A DNA stretch of 64,000 nt from Microglena sp. YARC (GCA_022414725.1 CM039464.1:46583957-46647956), one strand, 5' to 3'. Numbered from the stretch's first letter, positions 24,645-35,254 are shown. Program-made: numbers and translations. The notes: generated from the letters alone by a model not told the origin.

Positions 24645-26469
24645 CAGTCCCAGGCCCAGTCCCAGCCCCAGTCCCAGTCCCAGTCCCAGTCCCAGTCCAC
24701 CCCAGTTCACTCAAAGCAGAGCATGGCCAACCAGCCTGAAGGCCACTCCAGGGAGCTGCCTCTGCCATCAATCGAGATCATGCTGAGTGGGATGCATGTC
24801 TTAGGCTCCACTAAGAATTGGGATTATATGCAGCGCTTTGCCAATGTTTTCATCCTGCAGCTCTCGGACTTCAGCCACGCGCCCCAAGCTGCAGACCCAG
24901 ATGAGGCGGCAGCTGTCGCTGCAGCTGCAGCTGCCTTAGCTGCAGATGGCAGCCGCGACGTTAATACCCCTGGGGTCTGGGACGGGCAACGTGTCGCAGA
25001 TAGCAGCCAGGCTGCCAGGCTGTCGGGATTACTCATGGAGCAGTACCTCACTAGTTGTACCTGCATCCTCATGGACTCTTCGGCAACCGCCTTTGTTGGT
25101 AGTTGTATAGAAGAGGAGGTATGTCCAGATGGTGGACTTGGCCTCGGTTCTGAGGACCCTGGTGGAGAGGCTGCGTTTGCAATGTGGGGAAATGCAATGC
25201 AACCCTCTTTCCCTTGTGTGCACCTGGAGGCTGCAGCATCCTTGCATGCCGCCTTTGAGAGGGGAGCACTACAGGCCATTCAATGCGAGCTCCCCATCCT
25301 CACAACATACGTTGGCTCACTCCATCGAAGTCCGCTGCAGGCTCACCAATATCACTTTCCTCCAGATCTCAGATCTCAGATCTCAGATCTCAAAATCTCA
25401 GATCACAAGTTCTACGAGGGATCTCTTCCCATTGAACAGACCAGTGTGGATCTTCACCGCATGCTCCATGTTTCCAACATCCACATCCACGTCTCGCCCC
25501 ACGCTGTGTCATGCTCCGAGGATAGTATGCCCCACGTTGCCTTCACAGTTAGGTCAGCTATGGACAACATCTCAGCCTACGCCTCACGCCCTGCACTCAC
25601 AGCTGCAGCCTACTTTGCTGCTGCTCTGATAAGGGAACCTGACGACCTCCCTAGCAGCTCGCCCAAGGCGACCAACCACCAGCTACAAGGCCTCATGGCA
25701 GAAGACTCCAGATTCCAACCAGGTAGCATTGCTGCGACTTCCGACAGGTTTGGGATGGCCGCAGGTCCAGGTCCAGGTCCAGGTCCAGTCCTCAAACCTG
25801 GGAAGAAAGCCATGAGCGTTGCTCTGGGTCTGTCCTTATTCCCCCCTTGCCACCTAGACCTGATGGTACTGTCTGCTGCCGCCATTGTCACATCTGACAA
25901 ACATGGACACACGCTCCCCCTGTTTGAAGCCTCTGCCTCCCCCTTGACTCTTTCCCTGGTGCTGCACGACTACACGCCTCCAGGAGCTAAGGCAGACCCC
26001 ACCCAGGCAGTCTCCTCCCAGGCGCCGGTCCCTGGTACTGTGGCAAATGTCGAGGCAGCAGAGCGTATTGAGCAGACCCAGACAGACACAGATCAGACTC
26101 TGGCAGGTACAGGTCAGACCCGGACAGACACAGGTCAGACCCGGACAGACGCAGGTCAGACCCGGACAGACACAGGTCAGACAATGGCAGATCCGGGCGG
26201 ACACATCTCCCGGGCTGGGTCTCCACATCCCCCACAGACGAGTGCAGAGGATGCACCTGGAGGAGAGGACAGCCCCGGCACTCTTGCTGGAGACCCGCAG
26301 CAGATAGATACAGCAGGAGATGCCGAATACCGGCATGCCGAAGACGGTGAGCTGGAAAATTGCTGGTTGGAGCCATGTAACCAAGTTCAAGCTCGAGTTC
26401 AAGATACAGCGGATGTGCTTGAGCCACATGATGAGACACCTGGTGGACTGCCTGCACTAACCAAACAGG
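24348..26469 (+). CDS. VPS13: VPS13-family gene, exon e8 (large)
   Basis: 707 codons, phase 0 in. Phase 1 out at ACAGG|GTATGT. Starts EEIEASRMDVSDVSALALRL; a Ser-Gln/Pro-Gln run (CAGTCC hexamer) occupies codons ~70-120. Then follow segments typical of VPS13 beta-rich regions: LPSIEIMLSGMHVLGSTKNW, ALQAIQCELPILTTYVG, VSNIHIHVSPHAVSC, HVAFTVRSAMDNISAY, KKAMSVALGLSLFPPCHLDL and PLTLSLVLHDYTPP. A 10-aa Thr-Asp-Gly-Gln repeat lies near codons 580-610. The end is linker. Confidence 0.7.
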
Positions 26470-26499
26470 GTATGTGTGTATGTATGTTGTTACAGTCCA

Positions 26500-26590
26500 G
26501 GGTTGGGCCCAATATGCTAAATGGACTTTCCCAACTGTGACAGGAGGGGCTAAAACGAAAAAGCACTGATGAACTGAACGCCCGAGGGTT
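26500..26590 (-). mobile_element. SINE-like element A, antisense
   Basis: CAGTCCAGGGTTGGGCC, ACTTTCCCAACTGTGACAGG and GGGCTAAAACGAAAAAGCAC, then TGATGAACTGAAC. Nearly the same as 37535-37650. Confidence 0.7.
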
Positions 26591-26611
26591 TGTATGTTTT
26601 GTTTCTTACAG

Positions 26612-27050
26612 GATGACACTCACAAAGGGCTGGCCACACCAGCAGGACAGGGTATTTATGTTTTTATGTCCAGGGTATTTATATTTTACGTCCAGGGTAT
26701 TTATGCTTTATGTCCAGGGTATTTATATTTTTATGTCCAGGGTATTTATGCTTTTATGTCCAGGGTATGTATGCTTTTATGTCCAGGGTATTTATGCTTT
26801 TATGTCCAGGGTATTTATATTTTATGTCCAGGGTATTTATATTTTGTGTCCAGGGTATTTATGCTTTTATGTCCAGGGTATTTATGCTTTTATGTCCAGG
26901 GTATGTATGCTTTTATGTCCAGGGTATGTAAGCTTTTATGTCCAGGGTATTTATGCTTTTATGTCCAGGGTATTTATATTTTGTGTCCAGGGTATTTATG
27001 CTTTTATGTCCAGGGTATTTATATTTTATGTCCAGGGTATTTATGTTTTC
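26612..27050 (+). repeat. Degenerate copy of the e8 end plus 23-24-bp donor-like array
   Basis: A strong acceptor (TTTCTTACAG, ending 26611) precedes a 40-base segment ending ACAGG|GTATTT. It aligns without gaps to the last 40 bases of e8 (24 identities by eye; D-T--GL-----QG conserved), so it is a diverged edge copy. About 17 units follow with TATGTCCAGG|GTATTTATG. Confidence 0.7.
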
Positions 27051-27174
27051 TTGAAGTCCTCCCCAAATGAACTGACTCCACTCGTGGCCATATTTCCTTT
27101 TTTATTATAAAAATAAATGTATTCAGTTTTTACAGGGTATTTGTTTTACTGTCCACATCTTTACACACCTAAAC

Positions 27175-27175
<1 letters not shown>

Positions 27176-27224
<49 letters not shown>
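27176..27224 (+). repeat. (TA)n microsatellite
   Basis: Uninterrupted TA dinucleotides just upstream of e9. Confidence 0.95.
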
Positions 27225-27227
<3 letters not shown>

Positions 27228-27260
27228 GATACAAACAATATCTCTCCTCAAAGGGCGGAG

Positions 27261-27529
27261 CTGCCCCCAAGATCTCCATCACTAACCCAACACCAACCCC
27301 ACACCAACACCAGACCCCCCACACCCTCTCCCACACCCCCACACCCACATCCCCAGCTTCCACCCAGCTTCCAGCTTCCACCCACCACCCTAACGTGGAC
27401 CTGATCAATCAGAGTCCTGGAAAACAACTAGCAGCAATTAGGTGCGAGATGAGCATGACTTTGCAGCTGGACGTCTTCAACGCCGATAAGATGGGTTGGG
27501 AGCCAATCCTAGAGCCGTGGAATGCTCAG
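27261..27529 (+). CDS. VPS13: VPS13-family gene, exon e9 (WEPILEPW block)
   Basis: Phase 1 in (acceptor GCGGAG ending 27260, chosen because it restores the phase left by e8; AAAG at 27251 is the alternative). Phase 0 out at CTCAG|GTGACA. After a His/Pro/Thr linker it reads MTLQLDVFNADKMGWEPILE then PWNAQ. The (V/A)WEP-(I/L)EPW pattern is a well-known conserved block of VPS13 proteins just before the adaptor-binding region. The 3' edge is copied at ~27638-27676. Confidence 0.8.
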
Positions 27530-28340
27530 GTGACATGATAAATATCTTGGGCAACATTGAGGTTGGGGTTGGGGAGTGGGACAGGTGAGGTGATGGATAT
27601 CTTGGATTACATTGAGGTTGGGATTGGGGAGTGGGGTTGGGGTTGGGAGCCAATCCTAGAACCGTGGAATGCTCAGGTGAGATGATGGACATCTTGGGTA
27701 ACATTGAGGTTGGGGTTGGGGAGTGGGGAGTATATATGGGGGTTGGGGTTGGGGTTGGGGTTGGGGTTGGAGAGTGAGACAGGTGAGATGATGGACATCT
27801 TGGGTAACATTGAGATTGGGGTTGGGGATCGGTTTGGGGTTGGGGAGTGGGGAGTTTATATGGGGGTTGGAGTTGGGGTTGGGGTTGGAGAGTGAGACAG
27901 GTGAGATGATGGACATCTTGGGTAAATTGGGGTTGGAGTTGGGGAGTGGGGTTGGGAAGTGAGAAGTGGGGCAGGTGAGATGATGGATATCTTGGGTAAC
28001 AATGGGTTTGGGGTTGGGGGAGTGGGGTTGGATTGGACCGGGTTGGGTGGTGGGGTTGGGGTTGGGAAGTGGGGTTGGGGTTAGGGAGTGGGTTGGGGTT
28101 GGAGAGTGGGACAGGTGAGATGATGGATATCTTGGGTAACATTGGGGTTGGGGTTGGGGAGTGGGTTGGGATTGGGGACCGGGGTTGGGTGGTGGGTTGG
28201 GGTTGGGAAGTGGGGTTGGGTTGGGGGGTGGGTTGGGGAGTGGGGTTGGGTTGGAGAGTGGGACAGGTGAGATGATGGATAACAGGGATATCTTGGGTAA
28301 CATTGGGGTTGGGGTTGGGGAGTGGGACAGGTGATGGAAC
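27530..28340 (+). repeat. G-rich donor-type array after e9
   Basis: One good copy of the e9 end (TTGGGAGCCAATCCTAGA, then CTCAG|GTGAGATG at ~27676). About seven units follow of (A)CAG|GTGAGATGATGGA + ATCTTGGGTAACATTG + TTGGGG/TTGGGGAG runs. The TTGGGG runs are strongly G-quadruplex-like. Confidence 0.85.
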
Positions 28341-28381
28341 CTTGGAACCATTCTTCTTCTTCCTCGCATGTATCTTCTCAG

Positions 28382-28435
28382 TAGGCTCCCTGGTTTCCAT
28401 GAGAATCGCAAGGGGGGACATGGATTTGGAAGACG
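28382..28435 (+). other. Candidate exon e10, phase unresolved
   Basis: A good pyrimidine tract and acceptor (TCTTCTCAG ending 28381) and the donor GACG|GTGAGC bound 54 bases. In the phase required by e9 and e11 (0/0) it contains two stops. In another frame it reads LVSMRIARGDMDLEDG, which would suit VPS13 directly after the WEPILEPW block. Either a base change or frameshift hides the correct join, or it is a skipped or decayed edge copy. Confidence 0.35.
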
Positions 28436-28487
28436 GTGAGCAGCTCAGAGTTGGCTGAAAAACCATGTAACACTTATTACTCTTCAT

Positions 28488-28937
28488 TGCTGGCGTCCTA
28501 CGCTGGCTTTGCTACCCGTCAGGACGGCCAAGCTGCCACCCACCAAGCAAAAAAAGTGAACATTGACACGCTCCTCAGTCGGCCTAACAGTCTGCGCCAC
28601 CTGAACAACCATGTAACACTTATTACTCTTCCTTCCAGGCATCCTACGCTGGCTTTGCTACCCATCAGGACGGCCAAGCTGCCACCCTCCAGGCCAACAA
28701 AGTGAACATGGACACGCTCCTCAGTTGGCCTAGCGGTCTGCACCACCTGAACAACCATGTAGCACTTATTAGTTATTACTCTTCCTTCCAGGCATCCTAC
28801 GCTGGCTTTGCTACCCATCAGGACAGCCAAGCGGCCACCCACCAGGCCAACAATGTGAACATTGACACGCTCCTCAGTCGGCCTAGCGGTCCACGCCACC
28901 TGAAAAACCACGTAACACTTATTACTCTTCCTTGCAG
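28488..28937 (+). repeat. Acceptor-type array before e11 (period ~150 bp)
   Basis: Four copies (counting e11 itself) of the first ~105 bases of e11, preceded by CTTATTACTCTTCCTTCCAG. Acceptors end at 28638, 28791 and 28937 (real). The first copy (~28490) has lost its AG (GCTGGCG). All copies remain mostly open (ASYAGFATHQD-QAAT). Confidence 0.9.
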
Positions 28938-29467
28938 GCATCCTACGCTGGCTTTGCTACCCATCAGGACGGCCAAGCTGCCACCCACCAGGCCAACAAT
29001 GTGAACATTGACACGCTCCTCAGTCGGCCTAGCGGTCCACGCCACCTGATCAACTTCATGGCAACAAATCTGCTGAACGTGTCCATCACTCCATCGCTCT
29101 TCTCAGTCTATTGCGCGACCCAGGAACTTAGCCAGCAGGTGGAGAGGGAGTCTCAGGTCCTACTCTCGCAGTCCAGGTTCACCTTGCAGACAACCGGTAC
29201 TGTTTCAGGACCGCCTACACCCTCTGCTTTGGATGCCGCTGCTCAGCCTTCTTCCAAATTCGGTTACCAGCCCGCACAGACACTGCCCTTTGCGACAGCC
29301 CACGAGCGCCCCGGCTCATCGGCACTCCCTGGTCTGCATGCCTCACCCATGCAGCATGGCAGGATGCCCCAGCACCAGCACCAGCACCAGCACCAGGATC
29401 TGCCCATTACATCCTTCTGGCTTTTGAATCAGATGGGAGGTGCCGTTGAGTTCTGTATCTCCTCCTG
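28938..29467 (+). CDS. VPS13: VPS13-family gene, exon e11 (start of VAB region)
   Basis: Phase 0 in after CTTGCAG; phase 2 out at CTG|GTATGG, codon completed by e12. Reads ASYAGFATHQDGQAATHQAN, PRHLINFMATNLLNVSITPS, a His-Gln run near codon 150, then ITSFWLLNQMGGAVEF. N-V-S-TPSL followed by a FWL-N block resembles the VPS13 segment leading into the first VAB repeat, whose conserved Asn would be the N of LLNQ. A second copy of its 3' edge with the same donor lies at ~29530-29560. Confidence 0.75.
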
Positions 29468-30310
29468 GTATGGCACTTTTTTTTTTTTTATTATTATTGT
29501 TTTTTATTATTGTTTTTTATTATTATTGGAAGGAGGTCTGCATCTCCTTCTGGTATGGCCACACACCCACACACAACATTAATGTACTTACAGTAATATA
29601 ATAATAAAGGCAACTTTTATTTTTTTATTCAAAGAATTTTCAGATCAGGAAGTGGGACCCCCTACACAAAACAGCAACGCAGGCCTGGCCAGTTTGGTGC
29701 CAAGCCAACTGCCCTTGCGTTCCAACCCAGGAAGTGGGACCCCGTACACAAAACAGTATCACTTAGCAAGGACTGTTTTTCCACTATATATAGTAATCGC
29801 TACTTTTGACCCCGTTTTTGCCCAAATTACGGCTTTTTATTTTTTTGTTTTTAGCCCTAAATGGCCGTAACAAGTTTAAACGGCTACTTCAAGTAAAGCT
29901 GTCCCTGGAGGAGTTATAAAACCATTCAGGTAGAAAAAACCCACTTTCATATTTGAAATTGTTACAAACTACAGTTTTCTTTTCAGCTACGAGCAGCAGC
30001 TTCTAGGAAGCTCCCTGAGCCAGCCACAGGGCTAAGCCCCAAGATTTCGACAGTTCAGGGCAGCGGATTCTGTCAGCTTCCAGACCCACTAGGTTGCATT
30101 AGCTTTGGCTGAATATCCAGTAAGGGGAGCTACCCAGACGCTGATGCTTTTAGCTGAAAAGAAAAACAGCGCTTACAAAATAGTGTCACTGAGGATTCAA
30201 AAAGAAAGGCGGAGAAATACAGAAGTAGGCACCCATTGAAAATAGGGACATGCCAGACCACTGCCAATCGGCACTGGCAACATCCTTCAACATAAAAAAA
30301 AAAAAAGCCA
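29468..30310 (+). other. Intron 11, first part, with dispersed element C copy 2
   Basis: Contains T-rich runs, a donor-type copy of the e11 end (~29530-29567), a duplicated GGAAGTGGGACCCC-TACACAA motif (29648, 29731) and a second copy of element C at ~29783-29985 (compare 2940-3150). Bases 29986-30300 are unremarkable; a TTTTCTTTTCAG at ~29984 is an acceptor-like site with no fitting exon. Confidence 0.6.
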
Positions 30311-30828
30311 TTTACACTCGACCCACCCACCCACCCACCACCACCACCACCAGCCACTTACACTTGACCCACCCACCACCCACCCACCACCATGACCACC
30401 ATCACAACCACCAGCCATTTACACTCGACCCACCCACCCACCCACCACCACCACCACCAGCCACTTACACTTGACCCACCCACCCACCCCACCACCATGA
30501 CCACGATTACCACCACCAGCCATTTACACTCGACCCACCCACCCACCCACCACCACCACCACCAGCCACTTACACTTGACCCACCCACCCACCCACCACC
30601 ATGACCACGATTACCACCACCAGCCATTTACACTTGACCCACCCACCCACCCACCACCATGACCACCATTAGCACCACCAGCCATTTACACTCGACCCAC
30701 CCACCCACCCACCACCACCACCACCAGCCACTTACACTTGACCCACCCACCCACCCACCCACCACCATGACCACCATCACAACCACCAGCCATTTACACT
30801 CGACCCACCCACGTACCCACCCACCCAG
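30311..30828 (+). repeat. Minisatellite with AGCCATTTACACT and CACCCACC units
   Basis: Alternating ~45-60-bp units, AGCCA(T/C)TTACACT(C/T)GACCC followed by CCACC or CACCATGACCACCAT runs, form a ~105-bp higher-order repeat up to the e12 acceptor. Confidence 0.85.
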
Positions 30829-30985
30829 GTCGCCCGCAGCCTCCCACACACATCAGCCAGGCAACAATGAGCCGGAGCTGTTTCAAACTGCCGGGGATCA
30901 TTCCATGGTGCCTTTGTCACTCCTAGACATGCGCGGAGCTCTCACACAGGGCCGCTTCGTCATCCCTCAAGCTCGCTTGCAACAG
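30829..30985 (+). CDS. VPS13: VPS13-family gene, exon e12
   Basis: Phase 2 in (completes a Trp codon with e11), phase 0 out at CAACAG|GTATGG. Reads SPAASHTHQPGNNEPELFQT then LSLLDMRGALTQGRFVIPQ. Short VAB-region exon; identity by continuity. The last ~45 bases and donor are copied once at ~31061-31108. Confidence 0.65.
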
Positions 30986-31389
30986 GTATGGGGAAGTAAC
31001 CCCACAGTTGTTATTTCACGGTATTCCAGGTTATTTCAGGCTATAAGTTAGCCCCCAGGAGCTCTCACCCAGGGCCGCTTCGTCATCCCTCAAGCTTGCC
31101 TGCAACAGGTATGGGGATGTAAGCCCTCAGTTAAGTTAGCCCCCAGTTGGTATTTCAGGCATTTCCACGGTACTCCAGGTTATTCCAGGCTATTTCAGGT
31201 TATTTAGGGACGCACCCCCAAACCCACCTCAAACCCCACCCTAAACCCACCCCAAACCCCACCCCAAACCCACCCCAAACTCCTACCCAAACTCCACCCC
31301 AAACCCCAATCCCACCTCCCCCCCCCCCCCCCCCCCCCCCCCCAACCCCAACCCCCCACCCCACCCACCCCACCCCACCCCCCCAACAG
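30986..31389 (+). repeat. Intron 12: edge copy, TTATTTCAGG repeats, CCCAAACCCCACC array
   Basis: A donor-type copy of the e12 end finishes at 31108. Short CGGTATTCCAGGTTATTTCAGG repeats follow to ~31200. A C-rich ACCCCAAACCC array and poly-C then lead to the CCAACAG acceptor. Confidence 0.8.
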
Positions 31390-31483
31390 GATGCTGAAGC
31401 TCTTCATACAAAGACCATGATCCTCCACCGAACTAGGAACCGGGTGCCAGATGTGTGGTCCTCATTGTTTCCATCCTCTTCAG
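31390..31483 (+). CDS. VPS13: VPS13-family gene, exon e13
   Basis: 94 bases, phase 0 in, phase 1 out (TCTTCAG|GTGATC). Reads DAEALHTKTMILHRTRNRVP then DVWSSLFPSSS. Phase fits e12 and e14. The 3' edge is the seed motif of the ~2.2-kb array that follows. Confidence 0.65.
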
Positions 31484-33690
31484 GTGATCACGCTGTCTTT
31501 GTATTTCATATTTAATGACTTAACCCTCTTCAGGTGATCCTGCTGTCTTTATATTGTATATTTAATATATGTAATTACCTAGTTCTCTTCAGGTGATTCT
31601 GCTGTCCTTATATTGTATATTTAATATATTTAATGACCTAATCCGTGTCAGGTGATCCTGCTGTCTTTATATTGTATATTTAATATATTTAATTACGTAA
31701 TCCTGTTCAGGTGATCCTGCTGTCTTTATATTGTGTATTTAATAGATTTAATTACGTAATCCTGTTCAGGTGATCCTGCTGTCTTTATATTGTGTATTTA
31801 ATAGATTTAATTACGTAATCCTGTTCATGTGATCCTGCTGTCTTTATATTGTGTATTTAATAGATTTAATTACGTAATCCTGTTCAGGTGATCCTGCTGT
31901 CTTTATATTGTGTATTTAATAGATTTAATTACGTAATCCTGTTCAGGTGATCCTGCTGTCTTTATATTGTGTATTTAATATATTTAATTACGTAATCCTG
32001 TTCAGGTGATCCTGCTGTCTTTATATTGTGTATTTAATATATTTAATTACGTAATCCTGTTCAGGTGATCCTGCTGTCTTTGTATTGTGTATTTAATAGA
32101 TTTAATTACGTAATCCTGTTCAGGTGATCCTGCTGTCTTTATATTGTATATTTCATATATATTATTACCTAATCCGTGTCAGGTGATCCTGCTGTCTTGA
32201 TCTGTTATATTTTATATACTTCATCCCCCTCAGGTGATCCTGCTTTCTCCATATTTATATTAAATTGCTTAATCCTCCTCAGGTGATCCTGCTTTCTCCA
32301 TATTTATATTAAATTGCTTAATCCTCCTCAGGTGATCCTGCTTTCTCCATATTTATATTAAATTGCTTAATCCCCCTCAGGTGATCCTGCTTTCTCCATA
32401 TTTATATTCAATTGCTTAATCCCCCTCAGGTGATCCTGCTTTCTCCATATTTATATTAAATTGCTTAATCCTCCTCAGGTGATCCTGCTTTCTCCATATT
32501 TATATTAAATTGCTTAATCCTCCTCAGGTGATCCTGCTTTCTCCATATTTATATTAAATTGCTTAATCCTCCTCAGGTGATCCTGCTTTCTCCATATTTA
32601 TATTTAATTGCTTAATCCTCCTCAGGTGATCCTGCTTTCTCCATATTTATATTTAATTGCTTAATCCTCCTCAGGTGATCCTGCTTTCTCCATATTTATA
32701 TTCAATTGCTTAATCCTCCTCAGGTGATCCTGCTTTCTCCATATTTGTATTTAATTGCTTAATCCTCCTCAGGTGATCCTGCTTTCTCCATATTTATATT
32801 AAATTGCTTAATCCTCCTCAGGTGATCCTGCTGTCTTTATATTTCTATTTAATTACTCAATCCTCCCCAGGTGATCCTGCTGTCTTTATACTCAACATAT
32901 TTAATATATTTAATATACCTCATCCTTCGCTGGTGATCCTGCTGTCTTTATACTCAACATATTTAATATATTTAATATACCTCATCCTTCGCTGGTGATC
33001 CTGCTGTCTTTATACTCAACATATTTAATATATTTAATATACCTCATCCTTCGCTGGTGATCCTGCTGTCTTTATACTCAACATATTTAATATATTTAAT
33101 ATACCTCATCCTTCGCTGGTGATCCTGCTGTCTTTATACTCAAACATGATTTAATATATTTAATATACCTCATCCTTCGCTGGTGATCCTGCTGTCTTTA
33201 TACTCAACATATTTAATATATTTAATATACCTCATCCTTCGCTGGTGATCCTGCTGTCTTTATACTCAACATATTTAATATATTTAATATACCTCATCCT
33301 TCGCTGGTGATCCTGCTGTCTTTATACTCAATATATTTAATATATTTAATATACCTCATCCTTCGCTGGTGATCCTGCTGTCTTTATACTCAACATATTT
33401 AATATATTAATATACCTCATCCTTCGCTGGTGATCCTGCTGTCTTTATACTCAATATATTTAATATATTTAATATACCTCATCCTTCGCTGGTGATCCTG
33501 CTGTCTTTTTGTTATTTATATTTAATATATTTAATATACCTCATCCTTCGCTGGTGATCCTGCTGTCTTTATACTCAACATATTTAATATATTTAATATA
33601 CCTCATCCTTCGCTGGTGATCCTGCTGTCTTTTTGTTATTTTATATTTAATATACTTCATCCTCCTGAGGTGATCCGTCTGTCTTCATAC
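31484..33690 (+). repeat. ~60-bp array with (C)AG|GTGATCCTGCT motif, ~37 copies
   Basis: Each unit repeats the e13 border: pyrimidine-rich TCCTCCTCAG or TCCTGTTCAG directly joined to GTGATCCTGCTGTCTTTAT, then AT-rich ATTTAATATATTTAAT. About the first two dozen units keep AG|GT. From ~32930 on, most units read TTCGCTG|GTGATC, having lost the AG. Confidence 0.9.
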
Positions 33691-33987
33691 TGGACATATT
33701 TCATAAATTTAATTACTGCATTCTAAATCAGTGGAACACTCCAGAGAAGGACTGCCCACCTGGCCGAGCTCCACCCCCCTGTCTTCACCCCCTAGCAAGC
33801 TGTACCAAGCCGCCATACTTGTTTGTCATCTTTTACATATGACAATTGAGTACAGGAGCATGGTCTAGCTTGACGTAAGCGACAAAAGCGGCATAGTATA
33901 CCTTGACAGTAGCTCAGCTTCCCCCCACCACGGCCTCTCCCACCTTTCTAAACAGCACCCACCCCATGCACCGTCTCGGCACTACAG
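33691..33987 (+). other. End of intron 13 with internal copy of e14
   Basis: Bases ~33730-33790 copy an internal part of e14 (GAGAAGGACTG-CCACCTGGC). The acceptor is GGCACTACAG (33987). Confidence 0.7.
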
Positions 33988-34193
33988 GCAGAGCGGTACA
34001 TCAATCTGATTCAGTGGCTCACTCCCGAGAAGGACTGTCCACCTGGCCAAGCTCAGCATCACTATCTTCACCCCCCAACCAAGGCCTCTCCCACCACTCC
34101 AGCCACTCCGCGGCTCATGCTATCGCTGCAAGTAGAAAGAAAGGCGGCAGTGGCAGTGGGGGATGGCCTACCTACACAGCAAGCACAAGCAAG
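33988..34193 (+). CDS. VPS13: VPS13-family gene, exon e14
   Basis: Phase 1 in, phase 0 out (AAG|GTAACA). Reads GRAVHQSDSVAHSREGLSTW, then a Ser/His-rich linker (GLSHHSSHSAAHAIAAS) and GWPTYTASTSK. Likely a disordered insertion in the VAB region. Support is phase continuity and an upstream partial copy. Confidence 0.6.
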
Positions 34194-34600
34194 GTAACAC
34201 CTCTAGGATTTACGTTTTTAGGGTTTAGGGCATAGGGTTTCAGGTTAAATACCTTAGGGTTTAGGGTTTGGGATTTAGGTTAAAGGTTTAATACCTAAGG
34301 GTTTCGGGTTTTAGGTTTAATACCTTCCGCTGCTTGAATCACCCCACACGGACCGAAGGGCAACAGCCAGCCCTGCTGCCCTTGCTTGATGTAACAGATT
34401 GCAAGAAAATACATACAGCCCAAAGACACACACACACACACACACACACAAACACTCACACGCCAGAACACCCCCCCTCCCCCCACACACCCCAGGGCCT
34501 TACCGCCTCTACAACTCACACACCAGAACACACACACACCCAGGGCCTTACCACCTCTACTACTCAACGCCTACCCCCACCCCCCACCCCCCACACACAG
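34194..34600 (+). repeat. Intron 14: TTTAGGG-like repeats and acceptor-type copies of the e15 start
   Basis: Bases 34205-34320 hold TTTAGGG/GGGTTTAGG heptamers. After (CA)n, CCCAGGGCCTTACCGCCTCT-type units place copies of the e15 acceptor at 34495 and 34543 ahead of the real one at 34600. Confidence 0.8.
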
Positions 34601-35254
34601 GGCCTTACCGAGGCATCCTCCGCTGGTCCATCACCGCCGCCACCGCCACCGCCGCCGGCCTCAGACCTGGTTTCGGAGCCAGGTTATGTGCACCCCGCCC
34701 TCAAGCCCCCCCTCCCCCTGCCTGCCGCCTCCCCCCCACTGCCCCCTTCACACAGCTCCTCCAAGGCTAAGCCAGCAGTGACATCAGCCCCGCGCTCCCT
34801 CATTTTCCGCTTGGCCTCTATTAAAGGGTGTGCCTGGGGTCCCATCAACCTAGACCTGGGCACCAACGGGATCCAGTTTTTTCCTCTGTCCCTCCCCTCC
34901 GAAACATATGGCGTAGCCCCAGGCACTGCTCCCAGACGTTCTTGGGCATCGGCAGTACGGGGAGGTGCGCAGGAGCGGTACATCGGTCCCAGGAACTCAA
35001 TTCCGTATGCAGCTGCCACTTCTAGCACTGCCACTGCCACTGCTTCCACTGCCAAGGCAGCCACTGCCGCCTTGCACCCCGCTTTCTCCACGGTGTACGA
35101 GGTGGCGACTTCGCCGCAGACTGGCCGCTGTGTGTTTCTCTGCACTCCAATGTGCAGCTCATCAACAGCACCGACGCTGGAAAATGCTGGTTGGTGAAGA
35201 CCACGAGCATGTTGCTGAAGCACAGCTTACCCTTAAACCCTGATTCACAGCAGG
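34601..35254 (+). CDS. VPS13: VPS13-family gene, exon e15 (VAB block 2; frame break near 35125)
   Basis: Phase 0 in. Reads [20 protein letters not shown], then SLIFRLASIKGCAWGPINLD, then VRGGAQERYIGPRNSIPY, an Ala/Thr run and FSTVYEVATSPQTGR. The frame must then change by one base near 35125 to give LCVSLHSNVQLINSTDAGKC and WLVKTTSMLLKHSLPLNP, ending at GCAGG|GTCAGT (phase 1). NVQLINSTDAGKCWLVK looks like a VAB repeat with its conserved Asn. Without the shift the exon stops within 25 codons of the break. Confidence 0.65.

Noticed and set aside
26612..26651. A real 40-base microexon
   Set aside because: It would enter out of phase after e8 (immediate TGA) and it aligns to the e8 end, so it is more likely a diverged edge copy.
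35022..35223. - strand frames opposite e15
   Set aside because: Shadows of the + strand exon; no independent signal.
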